Of a stretch of 50,596 nt of DNA, positions 36,847 to 46,070 are shown piece by piece. A program made the translations under genes and the position numbers. Numbering within the stretch: the first letter of the stretch is position 1; each line of letters begins with the position of its first letter. The notes under the pieces were generated by a model. That model made no database searches and was not told where the DNA came from. It saw nothing but the letters and a program-made list of their open reading frames with translations. Source of the stretch: Moritella sp. PE36 (lineage in GTDB: Bacteria; Pseudomonadota; Gammaproteobacteria; Enterobacterales; Moritellaceae); the NCBI RefSeq assembly GCF_000170855.1, contig NZ_ABCQ01000033.1:1-50596 (forward strand), given 5' to 3'.

Positions 36847-38004
36847 ATGTTGAATTTCACGTTTCAAAACTCAACTCGCATTCACTTTGGTGATGATCAA
36901 ATTAAAGCGATAAGCAAAGAAATCCCATTAGACGCTAAAGTGTTAGTGACTTATGGCGGCGGTTCGATTAAATCAAATGGCGTTTATGACCAGGTTGTGG
37001 CGGCATTGTCTGAGCATAATTGGGTTGAATTTTCAGGTATTGAACCTAATCCAACATACGACCAATTAATTAAAGCTGTTAACGTTATTAACGAGCACAA
37101 TGTTGATTATATCCTTGCTGTTGGTGGTGGCTCTGTTGTTGATGGCAGTAAGTTTATTGCTGCAGCCGCTGTGTTTGAAGGCGATGATGCTTGGGATATC
37201 TTAAGTAAATGCGCACCCATTACTAAAGCATTGCCGTTGGGTGCTGTGTTAACTTTGCCTGCCACAGGCTCTGAGTCAAATGGTGGTGCGGTCATTACGC
37301 GTGACGGTAGCAAGTTATCATTTGGTAGTCCGCTAGTTCGACCTGCTTTTGCGATCCTTGATCCTGCGGTGAGTTTAAGCCTATCTGATCGCCAAATCAG
37401 TAACGGTGTTGTTGATGCATTTGTTCATACGATGGAACAATACATGACTTATAGCATCAACGCTAAAGTACAAGATCGTTTTTCTGAAGGGCTATTGTTA
37501 ACGCTTATCGAAGAAGGGCCAAAGGCATTAAAGCCTGAAACGAAAGACGACTTAGACATTCGCGGTAATATTATGTGGTCAGCAACGATGGCGCTAAACG
37601 GTCTTATTGGTGCTGGTGTTCCACATGATTGGGCAACTCATATGATTGGCCATGAACTGACTGCTGCACATGGCGTTGACCACGCGCGTAGTTTATCTAT
37701 CGTATTACCAGCAGTAATGAAAGTACTTCGTGAAGATAAACGCAGTAAACTCCTGCAATACGCAGAGCGTGTTTGGAATATTACTGTTGCTGATGAAGAT
37801 GATAAAATCGATCAAGCGATAGCAAAAACAGAAGCTTTCTTTAAAGCCATGGAAGTTCCTACAACGCTTACTGAAGCGGGTATTACAGCGAGTGACATTG
37901 ATAATTTGATTGCGAAGTTAGAGAAACACGGCATGGTAGCACTGGGTGAACGTAAAAATATCACCTTGGAAGTAAGCCGTCAAATTCTAGAGACCGCATT
38001 GTAA
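36847..38004 (+). CDS. yqhD: NADPH-dependent iron/zinc alcohol dehydrogenase, YqhD-type
   Basis: YqhD reduces a broad range of toxic aldehydes (acrolein, methylglyoxal, butyraldehyde) with NADPH. The 385-residue protein has the nucleotide motif GGGSVVDGSKFIAAA, LPATGSESNGGAVIT, and metal ligands in NGVVDAFVHTMEQY and GHELTAAHGVDHAR. It is colinear with E. coli YqhD along most of its length. It lies 15 bp after the PfpI gene and is closed by a terminator, so the two are one operon. Confidence 0.93.
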   Translation: MLNFTFQNSTRIHFGDDQIKAISKEIPLDAKVLVTYGGGSIKSNGVYDQVVAALSEHNWVEFSGIEPNPTYDQLIKAVNVINEHNVDYILAVGGGSVVDGSKFIAAAAVFEGDDAWDILSKCAPITKALPLGAVLTLPATGSESNGGAVITRDGSKLSFGSPLVRPAFAILDPAVSLSLSDRQISNGVVDAFVHTMEQYMTYSINAKVQDRFSEGLLLTLIEEGPKALKPETKDDLDIRGNIMWSATMALNGLIGAGVPHDWATHMIGHELTAAHGVDHARSLSIVLPAVMKVLREDKRSKLLQYAERVWNITVADEDDKIDQAIAKTEAFFKAMEVPTTLTEAGITASDIDNLIAKLEKHGMVALGERKNITLEVSRQILETAL

Positions 38005-38064
38005 ATTCAGAGCTTAACCACTTTATTTATACCGTTAACTAGTCGTAAATAACATGTTATTAGT

Positions 38065-38100
38065 AAAAGCTGGAATGATTATTCATTTCAGCTTTTTTTT
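38065..38100 (+). terminator. Rho-independent terminator of the PfpI-yqhD operon
   Basis: AAAAGCTGGAATGA-TTAT-TCATTTCAGCTTTT is a 14-bp stem with one G-U pair, followed by a T run. Confidence 0.92.
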
Positions 38101-38234
38101 TACTTATAAAATGACGATTAGTCATAAATTAGTCCTAGTGTCATACTTTTTTAATTCAATGATGTTATAACTCAATGATAATATTATTTAATATATTTTA
38201 TTGAATTGTTGTTATTTATACTTAAGGAAGAGTA

Positions 38235-38528
38235 ATGACTGAATTAGAGTGGATGTTGGGCGTAATTATGTTATCGGGTTTTTTGTTTGCGGCAATTGCT
38301 CGGTTTAATTTACATCGGTATTTTCAACAGAAAAAGATCCTAGTGCCTGCCGATAGGCAGCAATCTGATATACAATTCGGCAATAGCTCACCGGAAGCTA
38401 TTTTAGATGATGGAATACATAGATTATTCCGTTATTTCATTGCAGGCATGATCATTTTTGTTGTTGGTAGTGTTACATTAGTTGATCATGGTGCTTTGAA
38501 GGCGCTGGTCTCTTTATTTTTTGATTAG
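38235..38528 (+). CDS. Small two-span membrane protein, unrecognised
   Basis: A 97-residue protein with two hydrophobic segments, residues about 5-22 (MLGVIMLSGFLFAAIA) and 73-90 (FIAGMIIFVVGSVTLV), separated by a charged region containing PADRQQSD. I do not recognise the family. AAGGAAGAG precedes the ATG. It is monocistronic and converges on the 54-residue ORF. Confidence 0.55.
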   Translation: MTELEWMLGVIMLSGFLFAAIARFNLHRYFQQKKILVPADRQQSDIQFGNSSPEAILDDGIHRLFRYFIAGMIIFVVGSVTLVDHGALKALVSLFFD

Positions 38529-38552
38529 GCATCTGACTTGCAGGTTTAAGCG

Positions 38553-38717
38553 CTAACGATCGTAACCTGAGTCCGTTGGTATTTGCTGTAATTCTTGTTG
38601 CTGTTCTTTATCTAATTTTTTGTGTAGCGCCGAGATAAGTTCAAGATCTAACTTAGCAAAGAATATATCTTCTTCAGCTTTGCCTCTCTGGCGCATGGTT
38701 TCGTTAAATACAGACAT
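38553..38717 (-). CDS. Small 54-residue soluble protein, unrecognised
   Basis: The product MSVFNETMRQRGKAEEDIFFAKLDL is strongly charged and helical and ends in QQIPTDSGYDR. ATG 38717 is chosen over one at 38747 because GAGG lies eight bases before it. It resembles small conserved proteins of gammaproteobacteria without a known role. It lies downstream of the HAD gene's start region, on the same strand. Confidence 0.55.
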   Translation of the reverse strand: MSVFNETMRQRGKAEEDIFFAKLDLELISALHKKLDKEQQQELQQIPTDSGYDR

Positions 38718-38811
38718 ATTGATTACCTCTAATAACCCGCATATCAATAATTTTAGTTTGTTTTTGGCAGAAACGTTACTCGAGGTGGAATGATAATCGT
38801 GTTGTTGTCTA

Positions 38812-39477
38812 TTATGCTGCTTGTGAATTTTTCTTTAGAGTAGCTAAAACGTTTGATAAAGAATGGGTTACAGTATGACCTAATGTCAATATTTCTGCAG
38901 TTGGTTGGACAAGATCAGGTATTTGGAATGTTTGCATATTCGCGCTTACAGCAGCGCGTACACCGTTATTAGAATCTTCAAAGGCTAAGCATTGCTCTGG
39001 CTGAATATTTAAGCGGTCTGCAGCAAGTAAATATATTTCAGGGTCTGGTTTACCATTTTTAACTTCGCACCCGGTGGTTAAGTTATCAAAATAGTGGTCT
39101 AAACCGGCAAGACTTAATTTGATTTTAGCCACATCTTGTTGTGTTGATGTTGCAACAGCCGTCGGGATATTGTTATTTTTTAACCAAGTTAAGAGTTCAA
39201 CAACACCGTCTTTGACTGGGATGGCTTGGTGTTTAACGACGGCGTTATAGCGAATGCGCCACGCTTCATGTAGTACTGGGTAATTTAAATCACTGCCATA
39301 ACCTGCGCGAATGACTTTTTCAATGCCTTGAGAGTTACGGCCAATAATATCTAAGTAAACATCCTCTAAGAAAGGAATAGATAACGATGTACATGCTTCC
39401 TCAAAGATCCCTTTACATACACGCTCTGTGTCGAGAAGTAGTCCGTCCATATCAAAAATAGCTGCTTGGTAATTCAC
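38812..39477 (-). CDS. HAD-superfamily phosphatase (beta-phosphoglucomutase/YniC-like)
   Basis: A 221-residue HAD hydrolase with motif I DMDGLLLDTE (nucleophile Asp9, acid Asp11), motif II ATSTQQD, motif III Lys in KNGKPDP, and motif IV FEDSNNGVRAA. The alpha-helical cap fits the beta-phosphoglucomutase/2-deoxyglucose-6-phosphate phosphatase group. The substrate is not predictable. It is separated from dcuC upstream by a perfect 14-bp stem hairpin. Confidence 0.88.
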   Translation of the reverse strand: MNYQAAIFDMDGLLLDTERVCKGIFEEACTSLSIPFLEDVYLDIIGRNSQGIEKVIRAGYGSDLNYPVLHEAWRIRYNAVVKHQAIPVKDGVVELLTWLKNNNIPTAVATSTQQDVAKIKLSLAGLDHYFDNLTTGCEVKNGKPDPEIYLLAADRLNIQPEQCLAFEDSNNGVRAAVSANMQTFQIPDLVQPTAEILTLGHTVTHSLSNVLATLKKNSQAA

Positions 39478-39651
39478 TTTTTGTTTATCCTATATTCACC
39501 ACAAGGTATTTAATGAGCCTAGTATACCCAAGCTGCTTAAAAATGCACAATCAGAATCTTGAAGTAACTTGGTGCTGGATTCAAGTCATAAGTGCAACAA
39601 GTCTTATCGAAATAATTAATTTTAGTTCAGGTTGGCTTCGTCTACGGCCAA

Positions 39652-39689
39652 ATGTAAAAGGTTAGGATTTTCATTCTAACCTTTTACAT
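39652..39689 (-). terminator. Hairpin between dcuC and the HAD phosphatase
   Basis: A perfect 14-bp stem ATGTAAAAGGTTAG/CTAACCTTTTACAT with a 10-nt loop lies 33 bp beyond the dcuC stop. The T-rich part is inside the stem, so termination strength is uncertain. Confidence 0.55.
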
Positions 39690-39721
39690 AATGAATATTG
39701 TACTGAGTTTATGAAACTAAA

Positions 39722-41089
39722 CTAAGCATACATAGGGACAAGTACCATAGTACCACCGATAACGGTTATTAAGCCTGCTAACACGGGGACTGAAGTCCGT
39801 TTTACCACTTCAAATGGACTGATTTTAGCCATGCCACTGGTTGCTACAATTACCCCTGATACCGGTGATATTGTACGACCAAGATTCGATGCTTGTAACA
39901 TTGGAATAATTAAGAAAGCTGGGTTTAAACCCATTTTACCGGCAAGGGTAGGGGCGAGTTCAACGAATGCGTAAAAAGGTGCGTTTCCTGAACCTGTCGC
40001 TATTGCTGCCGCAACAGTTAAACCTGTCAACATCAGCATTAATGCAAATCCACCAGCTCCAGCGGCTTCTGCTAGACCGATTAAATTATCAATCGCACCA
40101 ATAGACATTAAGCCCTGTGCAAATACACCAGCAGCTACTAACAGCATCACCACACCTTTAAATGCATCAGCCATACCCTCGTAACAAGATTCTAGGTCTT
40201 CTAAGGTTGCCTTACCGTTAAGTCGCTTAGTGATGAAGTCGACAACTGCGCTGATAAAGATAGAAAAAACCACGATGGTATAGATATCCAGTTTCAACCC
40301 ATCAATTGTAGATCCATTAAATACGAATACACCCACGATAGGTAAAAACGGCAGAATTGAATAATATCCTGGTGCGGTTACCGTTATTTCTGAAATATCA
40401 GTTTTTACCATAGGCGTATTTTCTTTTTTGTCTAAATAACGATTCCAGAAAAATGCCGCTGCAGCCATAACAATGATGGCACTGATTGATACTGGTAGTA
40501 CTGTTTCAACAGCGAAGACATGCAGTGGCAATCCAGATTTTTCGGCTGCGACAACAACATCACCAGACGTTGGTGACAAAATGATCGCCGCAGGTGATGC
40601 ACAAACTGCAACGGCTGCTGGTCGAGATATACCCATTGCCGTCATCATTGGGAATAAGGTAGCCATGAGCAATACGCCAAGTCCAGTCGCGGAGCTTACC
40701 GCTAGTGACATTAAGCAAGCAACAATATAAGCAGCAACAAGTAGGGTATAAGGTGATTTGATAAATGACAGTGGTTTTGAGAATTGTTTCACAACAACAT
40801 TGTTGGCATCAATTTTAGTCATGTAAGCTGCAAAACCACATAGCAACATAATTTGCATGCCTAAGCCGCCGCCACGATGTTGCAACATGTATTTAACAAA
40901 CTCTAATGAGTCTGTCAGGCTGTTACCTGTGCTTGTAATGCTAGATGGTAGAATTTGTTTACCGAGAATACCGGTGACGATAAGTAGTGTTATACCTGCG
41001 GTTAACAATACGCCAGCTGCTTTGTATTCTTTTACAATGAAATATCCTACGGCGATCGTCACCGCCAGACCAATAAATAATTCCAACAT
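39722..41089 (-). CDS. dcuC: Anaerobic C4-dicarboxylate transporter DcuC
   Basis: DcuC mainly exports succinate during fermentation. The 455-residue protein aligns with E. coli DcuC by eye along its length: MLLCGFAAYMTKI, SLAVSSATGLGVLLMATLFP, ASPAAIILSPTSGDVV, ATGSGNAPFYAFVE and LQASNLGRTISPVSGV. Twelve hydrophobic segments are visible. No perfect FNR box is seen in the 465-bp upstream region shared with the MCP gene, though a 9-bp-arm inverted repeat is present. Confidence 0.92.
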   Translation of the reverse strand: MLELFIGLAVTIAVGYFIVKEYKAAGVLLTAGITLLIVTGILGKQILPSSITSTGNSLTDSLEFVKYMLQHRGGGLGMQIMLLCGFAAYMTKIDANNVVVKQFSKPLSFIKSPYTLLVAAYIVACLMSLAVSSATGLGVLLMATLFPMMTAMGISRPAAVAVCASPAAIILSPTSGDVVVAAEKSGLPLHVFAVETVLPVSISAIIVMAAAAFFWNRYLDKKENTPMVKTDISEITVTAPGYYSILPFLPIVGVFVFNGSTIDGLKLDIYTIVVFSIFISAVVDFITKRLNGKATLEDLESCYEGMADAFKGVVMLLVAAGVFAQGLMSIGAIDNLIGLAEAAGAGGFALMLMLTGLTVAAAIATGSGNAPFYAFVELAPTLAGKMGLNPAFLIIPMLQASNLGRTISPVSGVIVATSGMAKISPFEVVKRTSVPVLAGLITVIGGTMVLVPMYA

Positions 41090-41554
41090 GAAAATACCCT
41101 TTTTATTGTATTAAAAATTAGTGAAAAAATCGTGTGATATAAAAAATAATTTTTAGATATCGCAACGGACAAGGTACCCAAAAAGGGGAGGTAATACGAT
41201 TGTTAATAACGTAATCAATGATCTAAAACAGGGTTTTTATTGGGGGTGTTAATTAATTGAAACTGCCGTGGTTTTTTTTGTAAACTGAATGTGATGGTTG
41301 TGTTTCCGCCTAAATTTAACCTTTATATGTATCGTTAAGCAAGTAAATTCCCGGAGTCAAAACGTTGCTAATTAACACCGGATTCGAGTGTTAATTGAAC
41401 AGTGATATTGTTGTATAAAATAATATAAATATTATTATTGTCAATGACTTATCGAAATGATAGCGTACCGTTTTTTTAAAGTACGATTTCACCAGCCATC
41501 ATACACATTGAGTTTCTTTGCTGGTTTCAGAAATGTATATACAGGTAATTACTT
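41090..41554. other. 465-bp divergent intergenic region between dcuC and the MCP
   Basis: It holds no credible ORF. It is AT-rich and contains a notable inverted repeat (listed separately) plus several TTAAT-rich patches. Both flanking genes read outward, so it should hold two promoters; I could not choose them with confidence. Confidence 0.6.
41370..41396. promoter_or_regulatory. Inverted repeat, candidate operator between dcuC and the MCP
   Basis: AATTAACAC-N9-GTGTTAATT has perfect 9-bp arms (41370-41378, 41388-41396). It is 159 bp before the MCP start. The regulator is unknown. Confidence 0.45.
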
Positions 41555-43183
41555 ATGTTTGCTAAAAACCTTTCTATTGGTAAGAAAATTGCTCTTGCTT
41601 TTACTATTATTGCGATGATCAATTTAGCGTTAGGCCTATTTCTTATTACTGAGCTAGGAAAGATCAAGGGTGAGCTGCTGAACTACACCGATGATACTTT
41701 ACCCGCGGTATTTGAAGTGGATGAAATACGCGATAAAATGTCTCTTTTGCGTCGTAGCCAGTTTGCTATTATCCCCCTCCAAGATAAAATCAAGATAGAA
41801 CAGTTTATCCAACGTAATAAACAGGTTCGTAAAACCATTAAAGTGGGTTTGTCAGCTTATGGTAAAACAGTGTGGCCGGGTGAAGAAGCTCGAACATTCA
41901 ATCGGTTGATGAATAATTGGAACCAGTATCTTTTACGTATTGACCAATTTAACAATAAAATGCTTGCGATGGAGAATGCTGCCGCATATCCAATATTGGC
42001 ACAGTCTCTTACTCAATTTGAAAGTATTGAATCAGATGTTAATAAGCTTATCGAGATCTTAAAAGAAGCATTAGACCAGAATCGTGATTCAATTTTGAAT
42101 TCGGTTATGGGTTTAAATACTACCTCTATTATCGGCAATATTACGATTTTAGTGCTTATGGTGGGGATGACCATGATGTTGACTCGACTTATTTGTGGCC
42201 CTCTTAAATTAGTCGTTGAGCAAGCCAACGCAATTGCAAATGGCAATTTAGCACAAAAGCTAGATCGAGACTGTATTGGTAATGATGAATTAGGTACTTT
42301 GGCCGATGCATCACTTAAAATGCAAAGTAATCTACGTCAGTTGATTCATGAGATTAACTCTGCAGTGACTAAACTTAGTCATGCGGTTGGAGATATGAGC
42401 CTTGTTTCCAATTCATCTGCGGATGGAATGAAAGATCAGCAATGTCAAATCACTCAAGTTGCAACAGCAATGACAGAAATGAAAGCGGCTGTGGCTGAGG
42501 TGGCAAGTAATACTGAGCAATCTGCTTCTCAGGCATCTAGCGCGAATGACAAATCAAAAGCAGGTGCGCGTAACAATGAAGACATGGTTAATTCCATTCA
42601 AGAAGTTGCTAATCTTGTTGGCTTAGCTGGTGATTCTGTTTCGGAGTTAGAACTGCAGTCTAGACAAATTAATGTTGTCGTCGACGTTATCCGTGATATC
42701 GCCGATCAAACTAATTTATTGGCGCTGAATGCTGCTATTGAAGCTGCACGAGCTGGTGAATCTGGTCGAGGTTTTGCTGTTGTGGCGGATGAGGTGCGAA
42801 CCCTTGCAGGACGTACACAAGCTTCAACCGGAGAGATTACGGCCATTATTGAAAAGCTACAACTAATGTCTAAAGAGGCCAGTGATGCGACCGCTCGTTC
42901 TCGTGCCAGTATCGAAACATGTGTAGAGCAAGGTATTAATTCGCAACAGTTTATGTTGTCAATTGAAGAATCCATTGCACATATAGCTGATATGGGAGCG
43001 CAAATTGCGAGTGCATGTAGTGAACAAGACTGTGTTGCTGATGAGCTAAGTAGAAACGTAGAAAATATTCATGTTTCTTCTCAGGATGCTGCTAATGGCG
43101 CAGAGAAAATGGCAGAGTCATGTCGAGAACTCAGCCAGTTATCTCTAACATTGCAAGATGCAATGGGACGTTTCAAACTTTAG
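41555..43183 (+). CDS. Methyl-accepting chemotaxis protein
   Basis: A 542-residue transmembrane chemoreceptor. It has TM1 at about 12-30, a helical periplasmic sensor of about 160 residues, TM2 near 190-212, a HAMP domain ([23 protein letters not shown]), and a signalling domain with the hairpin tip [19 protein letters not shown] near 383-400. The sensor looks like a four-helix bundle. It lies 48 bp upstream of bsrV with a small terminator-like hairpin in between. In V. cholerae bsrV also neighbours an MCP, reported to respond to D-amino acids; that role here is inference. Confidence 0.9.
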   Translation: MFAKNLSIGKKIALAFTIIAMINLALGLFLITELGKIKGELLNYTDDTLPAVFEVDEIRDKMSLLRRSQFAIIPLQDKIKIEQFIQRNKQVRKTIKVGLSAYGKTVWPGEEARTFNRLMNNWNQYLLRIDQFNNKMLAMENAAAYPILAQSLTQFESIESDVNKLIEILKEALDQNRDSILNSVMGLNTTSIIGNITILVLMVGMTMMLTRLICGPLKLVVEQANAIANGNLAQKLDRDCIGNDELGTLADASLKMQSNLRQLIHEINSAVTKLSHAVGDMSLVSNSSADGMKDQQCQITQVATAMTEMKAAVAEVASNTEQSASQASSANDKSKAGARNNEDMVNSIQEVANLVGLAGDSVSELELQSRQINVVVDVIRDIADQTNLLALNAAIEAARAGESGRGFAVVADEVRTLAGRTQASTGEITAIIEKLQLMSKEASDATARSRASIETCVEQGINSQQFMLSIEESIAHIADMGAQIASACSEQDCVADELSRNVENIHVSSQDAANGAEKMAESCRELSQLSLTLQDAMGRFKL

Positions 43184-43193
43184 TTAATTTTAT

Positions 43194-43219
43194 GCCCTCG
43201 TCCTGAGGGCTTTATTTAT
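43194..43219 (+). terminator. Hairpin between the MCP gene and bsrV
   Basis: GCCCTC-GTCCT-GAGGGC followed by TTTATTTATA could partly terminate transcription before bsrV, setting unequal expression of the two genes. Confidence 0.65.
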
Positions 43220-43231
43220 ATAGGACTCCTT

Positions 43232-44458
43232 GTGACCTTTAAAAAATCATTACTATCTTTATCAATCGCTTCTCTTTTGTTTCCGTCGTTTTTAACCACC
43301 TCAGCTCCATTGTTATTAGATGATCCTATTCCGTCTCGACAAGAGATCCAGCAATCTAATTCTTGGTTAGAGATTAATTTAGGTCAGTTTGAACAAAATA
43401 TTCAACAGTTTAAAAAACATATTAAACCCGGTACTAAGATTTGTGCGGTTATGAAGGCCGATGCATATGGAAATGGGATCCGTGGTCTGATGCCAACGGT
43501 TATCGCTCAGGGGATACCATGTATTGCTATTACAAGTAATGCAGAAGCTCGATTAGTTCGCTCAAGTGGTTTTGATGGTCAGCTTATGCGTGTTCGTTCT
43601 GCGAGTATAGATGAAATTAAACAGAGTTTAGAACTGAATATTGAAGAGTTAATTGGTAGTGAAAGTCAAGCGGAACAATTGGCAGCACTTTATGAGAAAA
43701 CAGGTAAATCGATTAAGGTTCATATAGCATTAAATGATGGTGGTATGGGAAGAAACGGTATTGATATGTCATCTGCAGCTGGCAAGCAAGAGGCCGTGGC
43801 TATCGCTACATCAAAAGGTATTGAAGTAGTTGGCATTATGACTCATTTTCCTAATTACGATGCGGAATATATCCGTGATAAGTTGGTGGGATTTAAGCAG
43901 CACAGTGCTTGGTTAATGCAGAATGCATCGCTAAATCGAGATGATATTCTTTTGCATGCTGCAAACTCTTATACAGCGCTTAATGTGAAAGAAGCACAGC
44001 TTGATATGGTAAGACCTGGCGGCGTTTTTTATGGTGATTTACCAACTAATCTAGAATACCCTTCAATCGTGTCGTTTAAAACACGTATTGCGTCGATTCA
44101 TCACCTGCCTGAAGGCCAAACGGTTGGTTATGACAGCACTTATACCGTTAAACGTGCAAGTATCCTGGCAAACTTACCTGTAGGCTACTCTGATGGTTAT
44201 CCTCGTAAGATGGGTAATAAAAGTGAAGTGATTATTAATGGTCAACGAGCAAAAGTTGTTGGCATGACATCAATGAATACAACTATGGTCGATGTTACAG
44301 ATATTCAAGGTGTTTTTCCGGGGCAAGAAGTCACGCTTTTTGGTGCTGAAAACAAAGAACGAATTACGATTTCTGAAATGGAAAAAAATGCAGACCTTAT
44401 CTTCCCAGAACTTTATACATTATGGGGTTCAGCTAATCCGCGTTTTTACGTTAAATAA
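43232..44458 (+). CDS. bsrV: Periplasmic broad-specificity amino-acid racemase
   Basis: Bsr enzymes racemise many amino acids in the periplasm to make non-canonical D-amino acids that remodel peptidoglycan. The 408-residue alanine-racemase-fold protein has a signal peptide ([20 protein letters not shown]), which cytoplasmic Alr lacks. PLP Lys75 lies in [11 protein letters not shown], and R174-N175 in GMGRNGI are the Bsr footprint residues. [11 protein letters not shown] and DSTYTVKR follow in the C-terminal domain. Length and numbering match V. cholerae BsrV within one residue. Start is GTG 43232 with AGGA upstream. Confidence 0.9.
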   Translation: MTFKKSLLSLSIASLLFPSFLTTSAPLLLDDPIPSRQEIQQSNSWLEINLGQFEQNIQQFKKHIKPGTKICAVMKADAYGNGIRGLMPTVIAQGIPCIAITSNAEARLVRSSGFDGQLMRVRSASIDEIKQSLELNIEELIGSESQAEQLAALYEKTGKSIKVHIALNDGGMGRNGIDMSSAAGKQEAVAIATSKGIEVVGIMTHFPNYDAEYIRDKLVGFKQHSAWLMQNASLNRDDILLHAANSYTALNVKEAQLDMVRPGGVFYGDLPTNLEYPSIVSFKTRIASIHHLPEGQTVGYDSTYTVKRASILANLPVGYSDGYPRKMGNKSEVIINGQRAKVVGMTSMNTTMVDVTDIQGVFPGQEVTLFGAENKERITISEMEKNADLIFPELYTLWGSANPRFYVK

Positions 44459-44502
44459 AAATACTGACAAGTCAAAGTTGTTGACTAATACATAGTAATA
44501 TT

Positions 44503-44538
44503 CTGTATTGTGGCTAAGTGAAACAGGCCACAATACAG
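44503..44538 (+). terminator. Hairpin after bsrV
   Basis: CTGTATTGTGGC/GCCACAATACAG is a perfect 12-bp stem with a 12-nt loop 45 bp past the bsrV stop. It lacks a T-tract. Confidence 0.5.
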
Positions 44539-44698
44539 TCGTAGCCGTGAGTTGGGATGACTATAATTATAGCGAGGTAGCCAAGTTTTTTACTTTTAGT
44601 TACAATATAGCTTGAGGTAGATCAACTCGTTGATTTTACACATCACATCGCTTCGGCTAAAATGGCTGCATTAATCAAATAGGCCATATGGAATAAAC

Positions 44699-45232
44699 AT
44701 GACTAAAGCTAAAATCGGGATTGTGACAGTAAGTGATAGAGCCAGTGCTGGCATTTATGAAGATCTTTCTGGTAAAGCCATTATCGATGTATTAAACGAG
44801 TACCTGACTTCTGAGTGGGAACCTGTTTATGAAGTAATTCCTGATGAGCAAGATGTGATTGAAGCAACATTAATCAAAATGGCAGATGAGCAAAACTGTA
44901 GTTTGATTGTTACTACCGGTGGTACAGGCCCGGCTAAGCGTGATGTAACACCAGAAGCGACAGAGGCGGTTTGCGATCGTATGATGCCTGGTTTTGGTGA
45001 GTTAATGCGTGCAGAGTCGTTAAAATTTGTTCCAACTGCAATTTTATCACGCCAAACAGCAGGTTTACGTGCAGACACATTAATTGTGAATTTACCGGGT
45101 AAACCGAAATCAATCCGCGAATGTTTAGATGCGGTATTCCCAGCTATCCCTTATTGCATTGACTTAATGAATGGTCCTTTCCTTGAATGCGATGAGTCGG
45201 TAATTAAAGTGTTTAGACCAAAAGCGAAATAA
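44699..45232 (+). CDS. mogA: Molybdopterin adenylyltransferase MogA
   Basis: MogA adenylates molybdopterin before molybdate insertion in molybdenum cofactor synthesis. The 177-residue protein begins with KIGIVTVSDRASAGIYEDLSG and has the MPT-binding TTGGTGPAKRDVTPEAT and LPGKPKSIRECLDAVFPAIPYC. All are typical of the MoaB/MogA fold, and the length favours MogA. It is monocistronic. A short inverted repeat (44621-44634) lies about 65 bp before the start. Confidence 0.93.
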   Translation: MTKAKIGIVTVSDRASAGIYEDLSGKAIIDVLNEYLTSEWEPVYEVIPDEQDVIEATLIKMADEQNCSLIVTTGGTGPAKRDVTPEATEAVCDRMMPGFGELMRAESLKFVPTAILSRQTAGLRADTLIVNLPGKPKSIRECLDAVFPAIPYCIDLMNGPFLECDESVIKVFRPKAK

Positions 45233-45269
45233 CCGCTCGTTCGTTTAATCCAATGGGACAGTTGTTGCG

Positions 45270-45300
45270 ATTGGTATAGTGAATACGGTTGGTATAAATA
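45270..45300 (+). repeat. Second pair of (A/G)TTGGTATA repeats
   Basis: ATTGGTATAGTGAATA (45270 on) and GTTGGTATAAATA (45288-45300) resemble the repeats at 17564-17610. Confidence 0.4.
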
Positions 45301-45306
45301 ATGGAT

Positions 45307-45343
45307 GCCATGTATTTTCACTGACATGATGATAATACATGGC
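45307..45343. terminator. Hairpin between convergent mogA and the YbaK-like gene
   Basis: GCCATGTATT/AATACATGGC forms a 10-bp stem with a 17-nt loop; it probably serves both converging genes. Confidence 0.55.
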
Positions 45344-45358
45344 TTATTTATTGATTGC

Positions 45359-45880
45359 TCATATACGCCAGTTAATATTTGTTCGTTCCCAGATCCTCGG
45401 GGCCCCCATCGTTTTACCCCGTATATCACCGTGTGACATATCCTCAACTAAATCACTGTATTCCTGATTACTGAGTTTGAGAAAGTTTTGGTGATCGCCT
45501 GATTCAATATAGACTGAATCGGCAGTGAGCAGACTATCATCAACAATCATACTCATATCATATGCAGAGCCCATTGCTGGGATCGCGCCTTTTACGCAGT
45601 CAGGAAATAACGCCTGCAATCTCTGTTCGTTGGCTAAGTAATAATATTTACCCATAATCTGACTCACGCCAGTCAATGATACTCGGCTATTGGCGGGCAG
45701 CGAAGCCATAAGATAATCACCCGTTATACTTTCTAGTACAACGGCTTTCGCGACATTTCCTGCGGGAAGGTGAGCGCTGCGAGATGAATCTAGGGTGGTG
45801 AATGTTCGGCGATGTTTAATCGTGTCATAGTGAATAAATTCGTGTTCAAAATACTCTTTTAATGTGATTGCAATGGCCAT
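45359..45880 (-). CDS. YbaK/ProX-domain aminoacyl-tRNA deacylase-like protein (copy 1)
   Basis: A 173-residue protein of the YbaK/EbsC superfamily, whose members hydrolyse mischarged tRNAs in trans. Conserved points are AGNVAKAVVLE (the catalytic-type Lys), LFPDCVKGAIPAMG (the GxxPxxG loop) and YIESGDHQNFLKL. I chose ATG 45880 because AGGAGG lies six bases before it; the longer frame back to 45973 would add a hydrophobic leader without support. It is a paralogue of the gene at 46713-47231. The tRNA substrate is unknown. Confidence 0.78.
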   Translation of the reverse strand: MAIAITLKEYFEHEFIHYDTIKHRRTFTTLDSSRSAHLPAGNVAKAVVLESITGDYLMASLPANSRVSLTGVSQIMGKYYYLANEQRLQALFPDCVKGAIPAMGSAYDMSMIVDDSLLTADSVYIESGDHQNFLKLSNQEYSDLVEDMSHGDIRGKTMGAPRIWERTNINWRI

Positions 45881-46070
45881 CATGTACCTCCTAAAAACCA
45901 CGAATAACACGCACAGAGTATAGCATAAACATGCTATACCAATATTAAGGGGGGAATAAAGCTGTTTATGCATCTGAGTTTAGCGCTTTTCACATCTTGA
46001 ACTAATTTAGTAGTTATACCCATTACAATAAATACATAAACATTTTTCTGACTAAATATAGGATCAACTT

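Noticed and set aside
44621-44634. Possible FNR box before mogA
   Set aside because: The half-sites are in reverse order (ATCAA...TTGAT), so it is not an FNR consensus.
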